A stretch of DNA of 64,000 nt, taken from positions 124,001 to 188,000 of the forward strand of contig DASVNK010000025.1 of assembly GCA_036383895.1 (NCBI GenBank). Reading direction: 5' to 3'. Origin of the DNA: DASVNK01 sp036383895. GTDB taxonomy: Bacteria; Verrucomicrobiota; Verrucomicrobiia; Limisphaerales; SXQI01. Made by a program: the position numbers and the translations under genes. The notes under the pieces were generated by a model. It searched no databases. It saw only the letters and a list, made by a program, of their open reading frames with translations, and had not been told where the DNA came from. Positions 8,181 through 16,763 of this stretch are shown piece by piece. Each line of letters begins with the position of its first letter. Within the stretch, counting starts at the first letter, position 1.

Positions 8181-9887
8181 ATGCTGACGGCGGTGGTAAC
8201 TCTTCCCATTGCCCGCCGAGAGATGATGGTGCTCGCGAGATCGCCTGCGCTCTACCGCGCCCGCGTCACCAGCAGCATCGCCCTTCTTTGTTGCGGTGCC
8301 GGCTTTGCCCTGCTCTACAAATACGCAGGATTGATGGCTGTGGCTCAAGTTATTGGCGTTCTTTCCTTTGTCATCCTGATGATTTGCCTCTTCGCCGGCG
8401 TGCATCTCACCGCCGATTCCATCTCCCGTGAAAAACGCGATGGCACTCTCGGCCTCCTCTTTCTCACCCCGCTCACCCCATTCCAAATCGTCATCGGCAA
8501 AATGGTCGCGCACGGTCTCATGGGCTTCTACGCCGTCTTCATCGGCGTCCCGCTGCTCTGCTTGGTCTTGATCGCCGGCGGAGTGCGCTTCCTCCAAATC
8601 TTCGAACTCGCACTTTGGGCTCTCAACATTCTTTTCTTCTCCTGCGCCGTCGGACTCTGGGCCTCCGCCCGCCACACCGAACGCAAGAAAGCCGCCGCCT
8701 CTGGAACCTGGGTCGTTGTTTTGTTTTGGTGGGGTATTCCGCTGATCGTCCAACTCCTGAATCACTACCGCTCACCGGCATGGCTCATCGAACTTGTCGG
8801 CCTCTTCGCGGTAAACGGTTCGTTTAACTCCATCTTTGCCGGACCGAGAATGCGCCTCGTTCAAGCTCCCTGGTTCAACTTCCTTGTCACGCACCTCATG
8901 GCCTGGACCTTCCTCGGCTTCGCTATTTACTTCCTCAAACACCGCTGGCAGGACGCACCCGCCAAAGAAAAATTCCGCCTTCGCGAATGGTGGAAGAAAA
9001 AATCCTACGGCAGCCCCGAAGTCCGCCGCCGCATCCGCGACCAATTGCTCGACCGCAATCCTTTCTTCTGGCTCGCCTCACGCGATCGCTGGCGCTCGCT
9101 CAACGCCTGGACCTTCACCATCATCTTTCTCGGCTTCATGGCCTGGCAATTTCGTCGCGGCCTCGCCGGCCTCGAACCCGCCTGCTTCATGCTGCTGGTT
9201 GTTGCCTTCACTCACAAGGTGCTAACCGCAGGCTTTTCCGCGCATCAACTCAGCATCGAACACGAACAAGGCACTCTCGAAATGCTCCTTTCAACGCCAC
9301 TGAAAACCGAGACCGTTCTGAAAGGCCAGCTCATGGCGGTAACTCGACAAGTCCGCGGTCCCATTTTGCTTTGGTTCGTCGCGCAAAGCGCCCTGCTCCT
9401 GCTGATGTTCCTCTGGCGCTCAACCGGCGGTCCGGAAGCGATGCTGTTGATCGTGGGCTTCACCATTTACATGTTCATTCACCTTTTCGAACTCTACGTC
9501 ATGGCCTGGGCCGGCATGTGGGGTGCCGTCACCGTCAAAGAAGCCAAGAACGCCGCCGGCTCCGCGATGGCCCGAATCATCATGATCCCCGCCTTAACCT
9601 TTGGGCTCGTAATGAGTGCTGGCGGATTTCTCACCTGGTATTTCCAACTCAATTGGAACGTCCCGGCGCCTTTGATCGTCGGTTTCTATTTCACCTTGGC
9701 GATCAGCAACGCGATCGGTTGGCTCATCTATTTCCGCAAAAACCTGCCGCTTCGCCTGCGCGAGTTCGCGATGAAACGCTACACGCCCGACCCGAACACC
9801 TCCGTGTGGGGTAAACTCGGCCAACTGTTCGGTCGATTTCGCGCCGGACAACGCACCGCGCCTGTATTAAAGGAGAGCAATGTTTAG
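8181..9887 (+). CDS. ABC-2 type transporter permease, duplicated
   Basis: 568-aa polytopic membrane protein with two similar halves, each carrying the ABC-2 signature in which a short Glu-rich loop follows the second helix: SREKRDGTLGLLFLTPL near residue 85 and SIEHEQGTLEMLLSTPL near residue 360. About 12 hydrophobic segments are visible. No ATPase partner lies next to it, which is unusual because such permeases are normally paired. It overlaps the next gene by 8 bp. The exported substrate is unknown. Confidence 0.85.
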   Translation: MLTAVVTLPIARREMMVLARSPALYRARVTSSIALLCCGAGFALLYKYAGLMAVAQVIGVLSFVILMICLFAGVHLTADSISREKRDGTLGLLFLTPLTPFQIVIGKMVAHGLMGFYAVFIGVPLLCLVLIAGGVRFLQIFELALWALNILFFSCAVGLWASARHTERKKAAASGTWVVVLFWWGIPLIVQLLNHYRSPAWLIELVGLFAVNGSFNSIFAGPRMRLVQAPWFNFLVTHLMAWTFLGFAIYFLKHRWQDAPAKEKFRLREWWKKKSYGSPEVRRRIRDQLLDRNPFFWLASRDRWRSLNAWTFTIIFLGFMAWQFRRGLAGLEPACFMLLVVAFTHKVLTAGFSAHQLSIEHEQGTLEMLLSTPLKTETVLKGQLMAVTRQVRGPILLWFVAQSALLLLMFLWRSTGGPEAMLLIVGFTIYMFIHLFELYVMAWAGMWGAVTVKEAKNAAGSAMARIIMIPALTFGLVMSAGGFLTWYFQLNWNVPAPLIVGFYFTLAISNAIGWLIYFRKNLPLRLREFAMKRYTPDPNTSVWGKLGQLFGRFRAGQRTAPVLKESNV

Positions 9888-10158
9888 GAAGGATCTCATT
9901 CCGATGCTCCTCGAGCATCCAATGACCGTCACCGAGATCGCGCGCTTCGCCGATCAAACCGGCAAAGACACCGTCGAAGATCTCGAGCATCTGCTCCAAT
10001 CGCTCAAGCACACCGAGTACAAGCCCGTCGTCGAAGTCGCCGAATGTAAAAAGTGCGGCTTCCAGTTTGGCGACGACAAACTGCGCAAGCCCGGCAAATG
10101 CCCGAAGTGCAAAGGCAGTTGGATCACCGAACCCCGGATTAAACTGGTGCGCAAATAA
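9880..10158 (+). CDS. Small regulator with C-terminal zinc ribbon
   Basis: 92-aa protein. The N-terminal half (residues 1-50) looks like a winged-helix (MTVTEIARFADQTGKDTVEDLE). The C-terminal half has two CxxC pairs, ECKKCGFQF and GKCPKCKGSW, forming a zinc ribbon. This matches the predicted transcriptional-regulator group of COG3357. The start overlaps the permease gene end by 8 bp and follows an AAGGAG-like Shine-Dalgarno, so it is translationally coupled and may regulate the permease. Confidence 0.8.
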   Translation: MFRKDLIPMLLEHPMTVTEIARFADQTGKDTVEDLEHLLQSLKHTEYKPVVEVAECKKCGFQFGDDKLRKPGKCPKCKGSWITEPRIKLVRK

Positions 10159-10219
10159 GGCAGCTTACTGGCCTATTTTACTGGATTAGGGCGGAAGCCA
10201 TTGTTATCTAACCGCGCGC

Positions 10220-10882
10220 ATGGAGTTGCTCTTAAAGCTCATCGATATCGTCCTGCATGTGGACGATTATCTGAAGGACCTCGTTCCGCAGTATGGCGTT
10301 TGGATTTATGCCATCCTCTTCCTCATCATCTTTGCGGAAACCGGCCTGGTCGTAACTCCATTCCTGCCCGGCGACTCCCTCCTTTTCGCGATCGGCGCGC
10401 TCTGCGGCGCTCAAGTCTTGAACCTTCCCACCATTCTCATTCTTCTCACCATCGCTGCCATCCTCGGCGACACCGTGAACTACTGGGTCGGTCATTACAT
10501 GGGACCGAAAGTCTTCAAAGGAAACATCAAGTTCCTCAAAAAAGAGTATCTCGACCGCACGCACAACTTCTACGAACGTTACGGCGGCAAGACCATCATC
10601 ATCGCCCGCTTCGTTCCAATCGTCCGCACCTTCGCTCCATTCGTCGCGGGTGTCGGCAGCATGACTTATGGGAAATTCATGTCCTATAATATTTTCGGCG
10701 GCATCTTTTGGGTGTTCTCGATGACGCTTGCCGGCTACTTCTTCGGCGGCTTCAAGTTCGTCCAGGACAATTTCTCGACGGTCATTCTGATGATCATCTT
10801 CATCTCGATCCTGCCCGGCATCATCGAATACTGGCGCGAACGGAAGCGGCTCAAGGCCGCCGCCGCGAACGCTGCGAAATAA
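10220..10882 (+). CDS. DedA-family membrane protein (VTT/SNARE-associated domain)
   Basis: 220-aa integral membrane protein. It has the DedA hallmarks FAETGLVVTPFLPGDSLLF near residue 38, the conserved Gly/Asp in GDTVNYWVGHYMG, and ERYGGKTIIIARFVPIVRTF with the essential Arg residues. Members act as lipid scramblases or transporters, for example of undecaprenyl phosphate. The C-terminus is basic and cytoplasmic. It is the last plus-strand gene before a strong hairpin. Confidence 0.92.
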   Translation: MELLLKLIDIVLHVDDYLKDLVPQYGVWIYAILFLIIFAETGLVVTPFLPGDSLLFAIGALCGAQVLNLPTILILLTIAAILGDTVNYWVGHYMGPKVFKGNIKFLKKEYLDRTHNFYERYGGKTIIIARFVPIVRTFAPFVAGVGSMTYGKFMSYNIFGGIFWVFSMTLAGYFFGGFKFVQDNFSTVILMIIFISILPGIIEYWRERKRLKAAAANAAK

Positions 10883-10982
10883 CTGCGGCGCGTCTTGTGT
10901 TGATGAATTCTGTATTTTCCCGCGTGCTGCAAACGTAAATTGTTCCTGGTAAGTGGCTTTCGCATAGAAACAATCGCGTTTT

Positions 10983-11049
10983 GCTGTGTGCTGATTTGTG
11001 CTGATTTGTGTTGCTAGAGCAGGGCACTTGTTTGAATGCCCTGCTCTAG
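10983..11049. terminator. Hairpin between convergent genes, preceded by a short tandem repeat
   Basis: CTAGAGCAGGGCA (11014-11026) and TGCCCTGCTCTAG (11037-11049) form a perfect 13-bp stem with a 10-nt loop between the convergent DedA and phage-module genes. There is no T-run on either strand, so it is either a Rho-aided stop or a mobile hairpin repeat. Just before it, TGTGCTGATT is repeated in tandem (10986-11010). Confidence 0.55.
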
Positions 11050-11055
11050 AGTGCA

Positions 11056-11289
11056 TCACTCGGCCGCAGTGACGACGAACTCCGTCACCGTTTCCGCCGG
11101 CAGATCCAGCAGCAGCGTGCGGTAATGCCACCACGTTTCGCCGGGATCGAGGTCCATGAGAAGGTCCTCATTAAGCGCATGGCGACCGTCCGGCAATGCG
11201 ACAGGTTCGAGGCGGCGATGTGGGTCGCCGGTCTTGTTCATTTCATTCAGATCTTCCAGTTGATCTGCGTTCAGGATGAGCATGGTCAT
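11056..11289 (-). CDS. Small uncharacterised protein at the end of the phage-head module
   Basis: 77-aa soluble acidic protein with no family I recognise. The ATG at 11289 follows a good Shine-Dalgarno (AAAGGAA). The composition (TWWHYRTLLLDLPAE) is unlike a membrane or DNA-binding protein. It is the last gene of the minus-strand phage module, 30 bp after the jelly-roll protein, and may be an accessory virion or assembly protein; that is inference from position only. Confidence 0.65.
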   Translation of the reverse strand: MTMLILNADQLEDLNEMNKTGDPHRRLEPVALPDGRHALNEDLLMDLDPGETWWHYRTLLLDLPAETVTEFVVTAAE

Positions 11290-11318
11290 AGTGTTCCTTT
11301 CGTTGGATTTTCATTTGT

Positions 11319-12143
11319 TCAAACCACGTCTCTCGACAGGTTCCGTTGCAACGCCTGTACCGCATCGGTCAACGCCGCGGCTTCCGTCGCACTCAACTCC
11401 TGGCCGATGCTGTAGAAGCTGCCGCGCACGGGCAGATAGGCTGCCGGTGCCCCGGCTGAATTCCACGCGAAGGCGTAGATGTTCAGGTTCGGCTTGGTGT
11501 GCACGACGGCGTTCACGTCCGTCGCGGCGAGTGCGCCGTTCTTATAAAGGCGCAGCAACGTGCTCGCCGTGCGCGTGCCGATGTAGAACCCTTTGTTCAG
11601 CGGCGCAGCCGAACTGGCGGCGATCGTCTGACCAAACCGCGTGTTCACCTGCGAAGCAGGCGTGAGTGAGCCGAGCCAATATTGCTCGCTGCCATTGATC
11701 GTGCCGATCAACGAACGGTTCCCCGCCGCGCCGACATCTTCGCGCAAATAGAAACTGAAATGCGCGTTGTCCGGCAACGTCGTCTGCACGTTGAAACCGG
11801 TGTTCAGATACTTCGTCGTGCCATCGCCGAGCAGACCGCCATTCGCGCCGGTCTCGTTGTAATCGCCCGCCACGAAGTTCACGTTCGTGAGCACGCTCGC
11901 CACCGCGGGTTGATAAACCAGTTTCACCATCGCCGCGTTCAAGTTCGTGCCGGCGAACGGCGCGACATCCAGCAATTTGCTCCAGATGCTCGCGTTCTTG
12001 CAGTCCTGCACAAACTTTTCGATCGCGTCGATGCTCGCATCCGAAATCGTCCCGCCGTTCGCGATCACTCGCGCGCGGTAATCAATCGTTTCCGGATTGT
12101 AGCGTTTTACAGGAATGTAATTCAGTGATTTTAGTAAGTTCAT
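11319..12143 (-). CDS. Phage-type structural protein with LamG-like jelly-roll domain
   Basis: 275 aa from the ATG at 12143. An earlier GTG at 12179 lies in a repeat and would add an unlikely tail. The N-terminal ~90 residues include DASIDAIEKFVQDCKNASIWSKLLDV. After that comes a beta-rich domain resembling a concanavalin/LamG jelly-roll (HFSFYLREDVG, GFYIGTRTASTLLRLYKNG). The C-terminal LSATEAAALTDAVQALQRNL is a motif often seen at the end of phage tail or receptor-type proteins. It follows the capsid gene and is likely a virion surface or fibre component. Confidence 0.6.
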   Translation of the reverse strand: MNLLKSLNYIPVKRYNPETIDYRARVIANGGTISDASIDAIEKFVQDCKNASIWSKLLDVAPFAGTNLNAAMVKLVYQPAVASVLTNVNFVAGDYNETGANGGLLGDGTTKYLNTGFNVQTTLPDNAHFSFYLREDVGAAGNRSLIGTINGSEQYWLGSLTPASQVNTRFGQTIAASSAAPLNKGFYIGTRTASTLLRLYKNGALAATDVNAVVHTKPNLNIYAFAWNSAGAPAAYLPVRGSFYSIGQELSATEAAALTDAVQALQRNLSRDVV

Positions 12144-12173
12144 TGGTGTGAATTCAGTTAAAGATTGTTGATT

Positions 12174-12239
12174 CACCACAGAGACACAGAGGACACAGAG
12201 AACTGCCTTTTTACTCCGTGCTCTCTGTGCCTCTGTGGT
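12174..12239. repeat. Palindromic CTCTGTG-type interspersed repeat, copy 3
   Basis: ACCACAGAGACACAGAGGAC and, inverted, GCTCTCTGTGCCTCTGTGGT form a long imperfect stem around CTGCCTTTTTACTCC. It is the most intact of the three copies and fills the spacer between the capsid gene stop and the jelly-roll gene. Confidence 0.85.
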
Positions 12240-12255
12240 TATTCAGTTTCGTTTT

Positions 12256-13251
12256 TTACGAGATGGTCAGCTTCCGCAGGCCAACCGTTGAGGTGATGAG
12301 CACGTTGCTGTAGTGCTCGACGGTGAGGTCAACCAACTTCGAGTTGACCTGTTGTTCGTAGACGCGGTATTTGCCGCCGCCTTCCACCGCGCTCCAGAAT
12401 CGTTTCGCGTGGGTCGCGTCTTCGGTGGTCGCGCCGTCGCGGCCGTAGAAGACGAGCACCACATCGGGCACGATCTTCGATTTCGCCGTCGTCGTGCTTT
12501 GGTAACGGTCGCGCGAGATGCGCACCGCTTCGACGCCGAGGAACCCAGCGAGTTCATCCGGCGTGAGCGCCGCCGAGGCGTAACCACCCGCGGTGGATTG
12601 CGCGCGATGCGACAACATCCGCTTGTGCCACGCCACGTCGCCGAAGATCACGCGATTGGCGCGCAGGCCCATCGCGTCCACGCTGGACATCAGTTCGCTG
12701 AGAACATCCTGGTCCGGATCTTTCCCCGCGGTGGTGTCCCACGTTTTGGCGGTGTTGTTCGCGTTGGTCAGGATCAAGTCCATGCCGCGGCGGAACTCAT
12801 TCCGGAGCAGCCGTTGCAACAAGCGCGCGGTGTAAAGCTCGCGCCAGTTCGGCATCTCGCCGGCCACATCGAGATCGATGCGCACGGTGAGGCCTTTATT
12901 CTGCGTTTTGTCGCTCTGGCTCGAACCTTTGAACTCCACCCGTTTGAAGTCCGCGCCGATCGCGCGAAAATCATCCGTGTCCGAGAGGAACGCTTCCGCG
13001 TTGTCTGCCTTTTTGTATTCGAAGCGGCGGCCGACCTGCACCGGCGGAGCGAGGAAGTCGAGCAACGCCTCGATGTTGTTCGGGTCGCGCCAGCCGGTGG
13101 CGTAGGCGGTGAGTGGCTCGCTGAAGAACGCGGAGTTGAAGCGCGATTCGTTCGCGAGGCAGACCTGGCCAGGTTGAATCTGGCCGTTGTCCCGCTCCAG
13201 GCTGGGAGCGAAGTTCACGTTACTATTTTCAATTGCTACTGTTGTATTCAT
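12256..13251 (-). CDS. Phage major capsid protein-like
   Basis: 331 aa from the ATG at 13251; the upstream extension to 13308 is basic and unlikely. It has the layout of HK97-like head proteins in Mu-like phages: an N-arm, a helical spine segment (TARLLQRLLRNEFRRGMDLI), then an A-domain-like region (ANRVIFGDVAWHKRMLSH) and a C-terminal strand set ending GLRKLTIS. It follows the decoration and portal genes, as expected for a head operon. I recognise no exact family, so the call rests on layout and neighbours. A weak purine-rich RBS precedes it. Confidence 0.7.
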   Translation of the reverse strand: MNTTVAIENSNVNFAPSLERDNGQIQPGQVCLANESRFNSAFFSEPLTAYATGWRDPNNIEALLDFLAPPVQVGRRFEYKKADNAEAFLSDTDDFRAIGADFKRVEFKGSSQSDKTQNKGLTVRIDLDVAGEMPNWRELYTARLLQRLLRNEFRRGMDLILTNANNTAKTWDTTAGKDPDQDVLSELMSSVDAMGLRANRVIFGDVAWHKRMLSHRAQSTAGGYASAALTPDELAGFLGVEAVRISRDRYQSTTTAKSKIVPDVVLVFYGRDGATTEDATHAKRFWSAVEGGGKYRVYEQQVNSKLVDLTVEHYSNVLITSTVGLRKLTIS

Positions 13252-13517
13252 TTTCGTTGTTTCTCTTTTGTGTCGTGATGCGCTCCGAAAATTTCTTCTG
13301 ATGATCAACCGTGATCACCCGATGCTCGCAGCGCAGCGCGACGGTTTTCTTTTGGGGAAAGTTTCTGGTTTGAAGGCCCGGTTCAGTGGCAGCGGTCTGT
13401 GATTGCTGAACGCTCACGCCTCAGCAACCAAAGGCCGCCGCCGCATTATTTCGGGTTCGATTTGTTGAAGCTCGAAGTTCGCGCTGTTTCCCCCACAGCT
13501 CGGACTTCAATCTTCTC
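13252..13517. other. Spacer between decoration and capsid genes
   Basis: 266 bp with no convincing gene. A 62-codon minus-strand frame (13229-13417) runs into the capsid start and has poor composition. The end near the capsid gene probably holds its leader; no clear promoter was seen. Confidence 0.5.
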
Positions 13518-14111
13518 TTAGATCACGCGCAGGAAGTAGAACGGATCCACTTCAATCACGTCACCCGCAGCACCCGCGGCATCCAGCGCGCGGCCGACTA
13601 CATGATGCGTGCCCGCTCCCGCGCCGAGCGTGGCCACGCGGCCGCTGGCGGCCGGTTCGAGCAACGCCCCCTGCACGATCGCGGCGCTCGCCACCATCCG
13701 CACCGTTCCGCGACTGGAACCCAGCAGCGAAACGCTCACGGAATCGCCGACCGCGGCCGCTTCATCCGAGATCACCCCGATGGGAATGTCGCTGGCGCCG
13801 CAAACCGCAATGCGGTCCGAAGCACTGCCGACTTTGGCCAGCAACCAGCGTTCGGTGATGGCAGCATCGGCGAACTTCGTGATGCCTCCTTCATGCGTGC
13901 CTTCCGCGATGTTCGCGAGCAGGACGGTCTCCGGCTTGCGCGCCAGGCGCAGACGCGCGCGTGTTGCAGGCGCCAGGCGAAGGCGACTGCCTTTACTGCC
14001 ATTAGCGAAGCGCGTGCGGTTGTTTTTCAATCGCCCCTGCAACCAGCGGAGGCGTGCAGCCGCCACCAACGTGGCGAGCGCGTGTTTCATCATTTTCGTT
14101 TTTGTGGTCAT
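13518..14111 (-). CDS. Capsid decoration protein-like (DUF2190 type)
   Basis: 197 aa from the ATG at 14111, preceded by a purine-rich RBS (AGAAAGAAG). Upstream codons in the same frame are Arg/Lys-rich and overlap the portal gene end, so a longer start is unlikely. The C-terminal ~130 residues have the small-residue-rich, beta-barrel character of DUF2190 head-cement proteins: ITERWLLAKVGSASDRIAVCGA, IPIGVISDEAAAVGDSVSV and GRALDAAGAAGDVIEVDPF. It sits between portal-protease and capsid, the expected place for a decoration or scaffold protein. Confidence 0.7.
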   Translation of the reverse strand: MTTKTKMMKHALATLVAAARLRWLQGRLKNNRTRFANGSKGSRLRLAPATRARLRLARKPETVLLANIAEGTHEGGITKFADAAITERWLLAKVGSASDRIAVCGASDIPIGVISDEAAAVGDSVSVSLLGSSRGTVRMVASAAIVQGALLEPAASGRVATLGAGAGTHHVVGRALDAAGAAGDVIEVDPFYFLRVI

Positions 14112-14190
14112 TGTTTTCTTCTTTCTCTTCTTTGCTTGTGTTGCGTCCGTGCCGCCGCAACACACGTTGCGCGCGGCGCGAACAAATCGT

Positions 14191-16497
14191 TTATTGCGCA
14201 TTCTCAAACCACGAGACGTGCTCCCGTTTCACGCTTTCCCACGCCTCATCGTAGGTGAGGCCGAGGCGAACTTTGGCGAGCACTGCTTCCTGGATGCGGT
14301 CCCGCCGATTCTGCAGCCGCACCAACTCCGAGCGCCGCAAACCCAGATGCTCCGTGCAACTCGCCGTATGCATCCGCCGACTGGCGCGGACGTTCTCTAA
14401 TTCTTTCGTCGTAGCAGCCGACGTGAGGAGGCTCACTTGTGCCGCTTCTTCCGTCCTTGTAGGGGACGACGTGAGCAGTCCTTCTTCCGCCGCCAGCGGC
14501 GCACCTAAAACCGGAGGGACGTGGTCCCCGAGTCCCCTATTTTCCGCCGCTTCGTTACCTTCGTTACCTTCTGTAAAACTCCCCACCTCATTCGCCAGCG
14601 GCCGCACCGGGATATTCGGCTGGTTCGTCAACCCCGCCGAAATCAACGCGATCGGCTGATACACCGCGCGCCCATTCTCCTTCCCAATCTCCCGCGCTTC
14701 CCAGTAAGGACTGAGAAACTTGAAGTGCGCGTTCCGCAACAACTCCATTCCCGCATCACTCCACTTCACGCGCCCATACAAACCATCCTCGCGCGCTTCG
14801 ATTTCATTGATCCATCCATACGCCTTCCGATCCACCAATTCGCTGCTGTTCGGCAGATCCGGATGCCCCACATAAAACGGCACCCCACCAAATAACCGAC
14901 CCAGCCGCGCGCGAAACGAACTGAACTGCGCCACCAGAGTGTCCACCCCCGCGCGATCTATTCTCTGAATCCCCCGCGCATGTGGATAATCCCCGTACGG
15001 CGAAAGCTGCACCCACTCCTCCTGCAAAACGGTAAACTGATTCTCCAGCGAAGCGCCTTCCCCATTGTAGGAGACGACGTGAGGAGTCTGCTCTTCTTTC
15101 CCTTCGTGACCTTCTGTAGAAATTTCGGGCGAGCAGCCACGGAAGCTCACGGATGGTCCACACCCAAACCCCTCATTATCCATAGCCATGCCCAACTTTT
15201 GTGAGCTCTCGGGGCGACTCGCCTTATGTTGCGAATTAACTGTCGCTACGAATACCGGTTCGCCGGCTTTCGGCAAGGCTCTTCCGTAGCGATGCAACGT
15301 CTCTTCAATCGCCAGCGGCGCGCCGTGCCGAATGAGAAATTCATCAATCTGCAAATCGCCTGTCGTGCATTCGCGCGGCGAAACCAAAATCTTGATGCTC
15401 GCGAGCGGACGCGCGCTCTCGCCGAACACATGCCGAATCACCCACGCGTCCACGTAACGATGCAACGTTTCCGTCAGCATTTCCGCATCGTCTTCTTCCA
15501 ACGCGCAGGTCTCCTTCTCCTGCAAGCTCGCGCCGTAACCGCGATCGCGGCTCATCGTGCTCAGGTCCGCGCCGCGCCACAGCGCCGCCAGCATCCGATC
15601 GATCCGCTCCACCAACGCGGGGAATGGAAGGGTGGAGCCGCCCATGAGATTGAGGACGTCGACGGCTTCGGTGCTGGAATGAACCATGGAACCGCCTTCG
15701 GTGACGCCGAGCAACGCTTCTTGGAAGGCGTTCCATTCGGCGCTGTCGCGAACAGCGGAACTGGTGCCGACGATCGCCGGCGTGCCGTTGCGTTGGGAAC
15801 ATTTGAGCCAATCGTTCAGCGCGATGTTCTTCGTCATCCACGCGTTGGAACTCGCGATCATCAATCCTTCACCGACCGTCACCATCCACGCGCCGGGTTC
15901 CAGGGGCCGCCCCTCGATGGCGGTATCGCTTTCCAGGAAGCGCAGCTTGCCCGTGGTGTTCTCGAAAAACGCGAGCGGCACGAACCGAAACTTCGCCGAA
16001 ACAAAGTTCGGGAAGTTGCGGTGCGTGGCGCTACTGGAATCAGACGCGGTGGCTTGCGGGCACTCCTTCCAAATGATCTCGTGCACCGCGAAGCGCTTCC
16101 CCACCGCGTCCATCATTTGCCGCGTGAGCAATTTGAACCCGCCCCGTTCGGAAGTATCGACCGAATGTTCGCACTCCAAATGCATATAGAAAAAATTCAG
16201 CGCGGCGACTTGTTGCTCCGCCACCTCCTTCTCGGAATCAGCCAGGTTCTCCTTCGGCAGAACCGTCCATCCATGCCGCGCCACCGACTTCTTCCGCTTG
16301 CTGATCACCGTCCGCAGCAGATCGTCCCGCTGCTCCAAGGCTTCCCAGATGTTCGCCACGTCGCGCAGGTAGCCTGCTTCAAAAGCATTCAAGTGCCGCG
16401 TGAGCGAAGCGGGTTGAAGGTTGTTGAGCGGGTTAAACCGCCAGTTCTTCGCCCTCAGAGCGACTGCTGTTGTTTGTTTAGTGTTCATAGTATTCAT
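14191..16497 (-). CDS. Mu-like portal (DUF935) fused to Mu I-like head protease
   Basis: 768-aa single reading frame. Residues ~20-415 match the DUF935 portal family (Mu gp29-like): WEALEQRDDLLRTVISKRKK, the FAVHEIIWKE segment and RYVDAWVIRHVFGE. Residues ~485-636 match the Mu I-protein protease/scaffold family: FTVLQEEWVQLSPYGDYPHA, FYVGHPDLPN, GWINEIEAREDGLYG and LISAGLTNQPNIPVRPL. In Mu these are separate genes. The linkers (455-480 and 637-700) are encoded by interspersed DNA repeats. A Met at 437 (coordinate 15189) could give an independent protease product. The C-terminal 70 residues are helical. No Shine-Dalgarno is obvious at 16497; a second ATG lies three codons in. Confidence 0.82.
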   Translation of the reverse strand: MNTMNTKQTTAVALRAKNWRFNPLNNLQPASLTRHLNAFEAGYLRDVANIWEALEQRDDLLRTVISKRKKSVARHGWTVLPKENLADSEKEVAEQQVAALNFFYMHLECEHSVDTSERGGFKLLTRQMMDAVGKRFAVHEIIWKECPQATASDSSSATHRNFPNFVSAKFRFVPLAFFENTTGKLRFLESDTAIEGRPLEPGAWMVTVGEGLMIASSNAWMTKNIALNDWLKCSQRNGTPAIVGTSSAVRDSAEWNAFQEALLGVTEGGSMVHSSTEAVDVLNLMGGSTLPFPALVERIDRMLAALWRGADLSTMSRDRGYGASLQEKETCALEEDDAEMLTETLHRYVDAWVIRHVFGESARPLASIKILVSPRECTTGDLQIDEFLIRHGAPLAIEETLHRYGRALPKAGEPVFVATVNSQHKASRPESSQKLGMAMDNEGFGCGPSVSFRGCSPEISTEGHEGKEEQTPHVVSYNGEGASLENQFTVLQEEWVQLSPYGDYPHARGIQRIDRAGVDTLVAQFSSFRARLGRLFGGVPFYVGHPDLPNSSELVDRKAYGWINEIEAREDGLYGRVKWSDAGMELLRNAHFKFLSPYWEAREIGKENGRAVYQPIALISAGLTNQPNIPVRPLANEVGSFTEGNEGNEAAENRGLGDHVPPVLGAPLAAEEGLLTSSPTRTEEAAQVSLLTSAATTKELENVRASRRMHTASCTEHLGLRRSELVRLQNRRDRIQEAVLAKVRLGLTYDEAWESVKREHVSWFENAQ
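14411..14577. repeat. Cluster of interspersed repeats inside the portal-protease ORF
   Basis: Three elements lie in the linker after the protease domain: a variant arm at 14411-14433 (GTAGCAGCCGACGTGAGGAG), a close copy of the 6522 repeat arm at 14459-14480 (GTAGGGGACGACGTGAGCAG), and a TTCGTTACC tandem repeat at 14551-14577. All keep the reading frame open. Confidence 0.8.
15067..15125. repeat. Repeat pair in the portal-protease junction
   Basis: A copy of the GACGTGAGGAGTC repeat arm (15067-15088) is followed by a CCTTCGTGACCTTCTGTAG element (15100-15118) related to the one at 14551-14577. They encode the linker between portal and protease, in a different reading frame from the copy at 14459. 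Confidence 0.8.
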
Positions 16498-16763
16498 TTA
16501 TTGTTTATGTATGTGTTTTAAACAATGCAGCAGAGTTGGTCAACAGGTATTTTCACGAAAAAAAACTCCGTTATTGCAATATCATACATTTCGTGAATAC
16601 TTTCGTGGCGTAACCGATTGCTGCTGAAGCGGCGTGACTCACCCGAATTTTTCTCGTTGGACTGTAAGAATTCGCGTTTCAGGCGCGCTGACTGGTCTCC
16701 GATAATTCGTAATTATGGCTAAACTCCGCGTTTCCTTGTGGTGAACCGAGAATTTGGAATAAA
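16498..16763. other. Spacer between divergent portal and DUF4279 genes
   Basis: 266 bp, AT-richer than its surroundings, expected to carry promoters for both directions. An 84-codon minus-strand frame crossing it has no family resemblance and overlaps the DUF4279 gene. No clear -35/-10 pair stands out. Confidence 0.45.

Noticed and set aside
8058..8765. The upstream extension of the antitoxin frame to 322 codons.
   Set aside because: The extra part is antisense to the ABC-2 permease gene; an ATG at 8057 gives a normal-sized antitoxin.
10232..11134. A 300-codon acidic minus-strand frame.
   Set aside because: It is antisense to the DedA gene, which has clear family motifs, and has no RBS.
13229..13417. 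A 62-codon minus-strand frame before the capsid gene.
   Set aside because: It overlaps the capsid start, is rich in Gln/Asn/Thr without pattern, and has no RBS.
14191..16497. Frameshift or read-through artefact joining two phage genes.
   Set aside because: The frame is continuous with no stop or slippery run at the junction, and the linker is explained by repeat sequence; still listed as a check.
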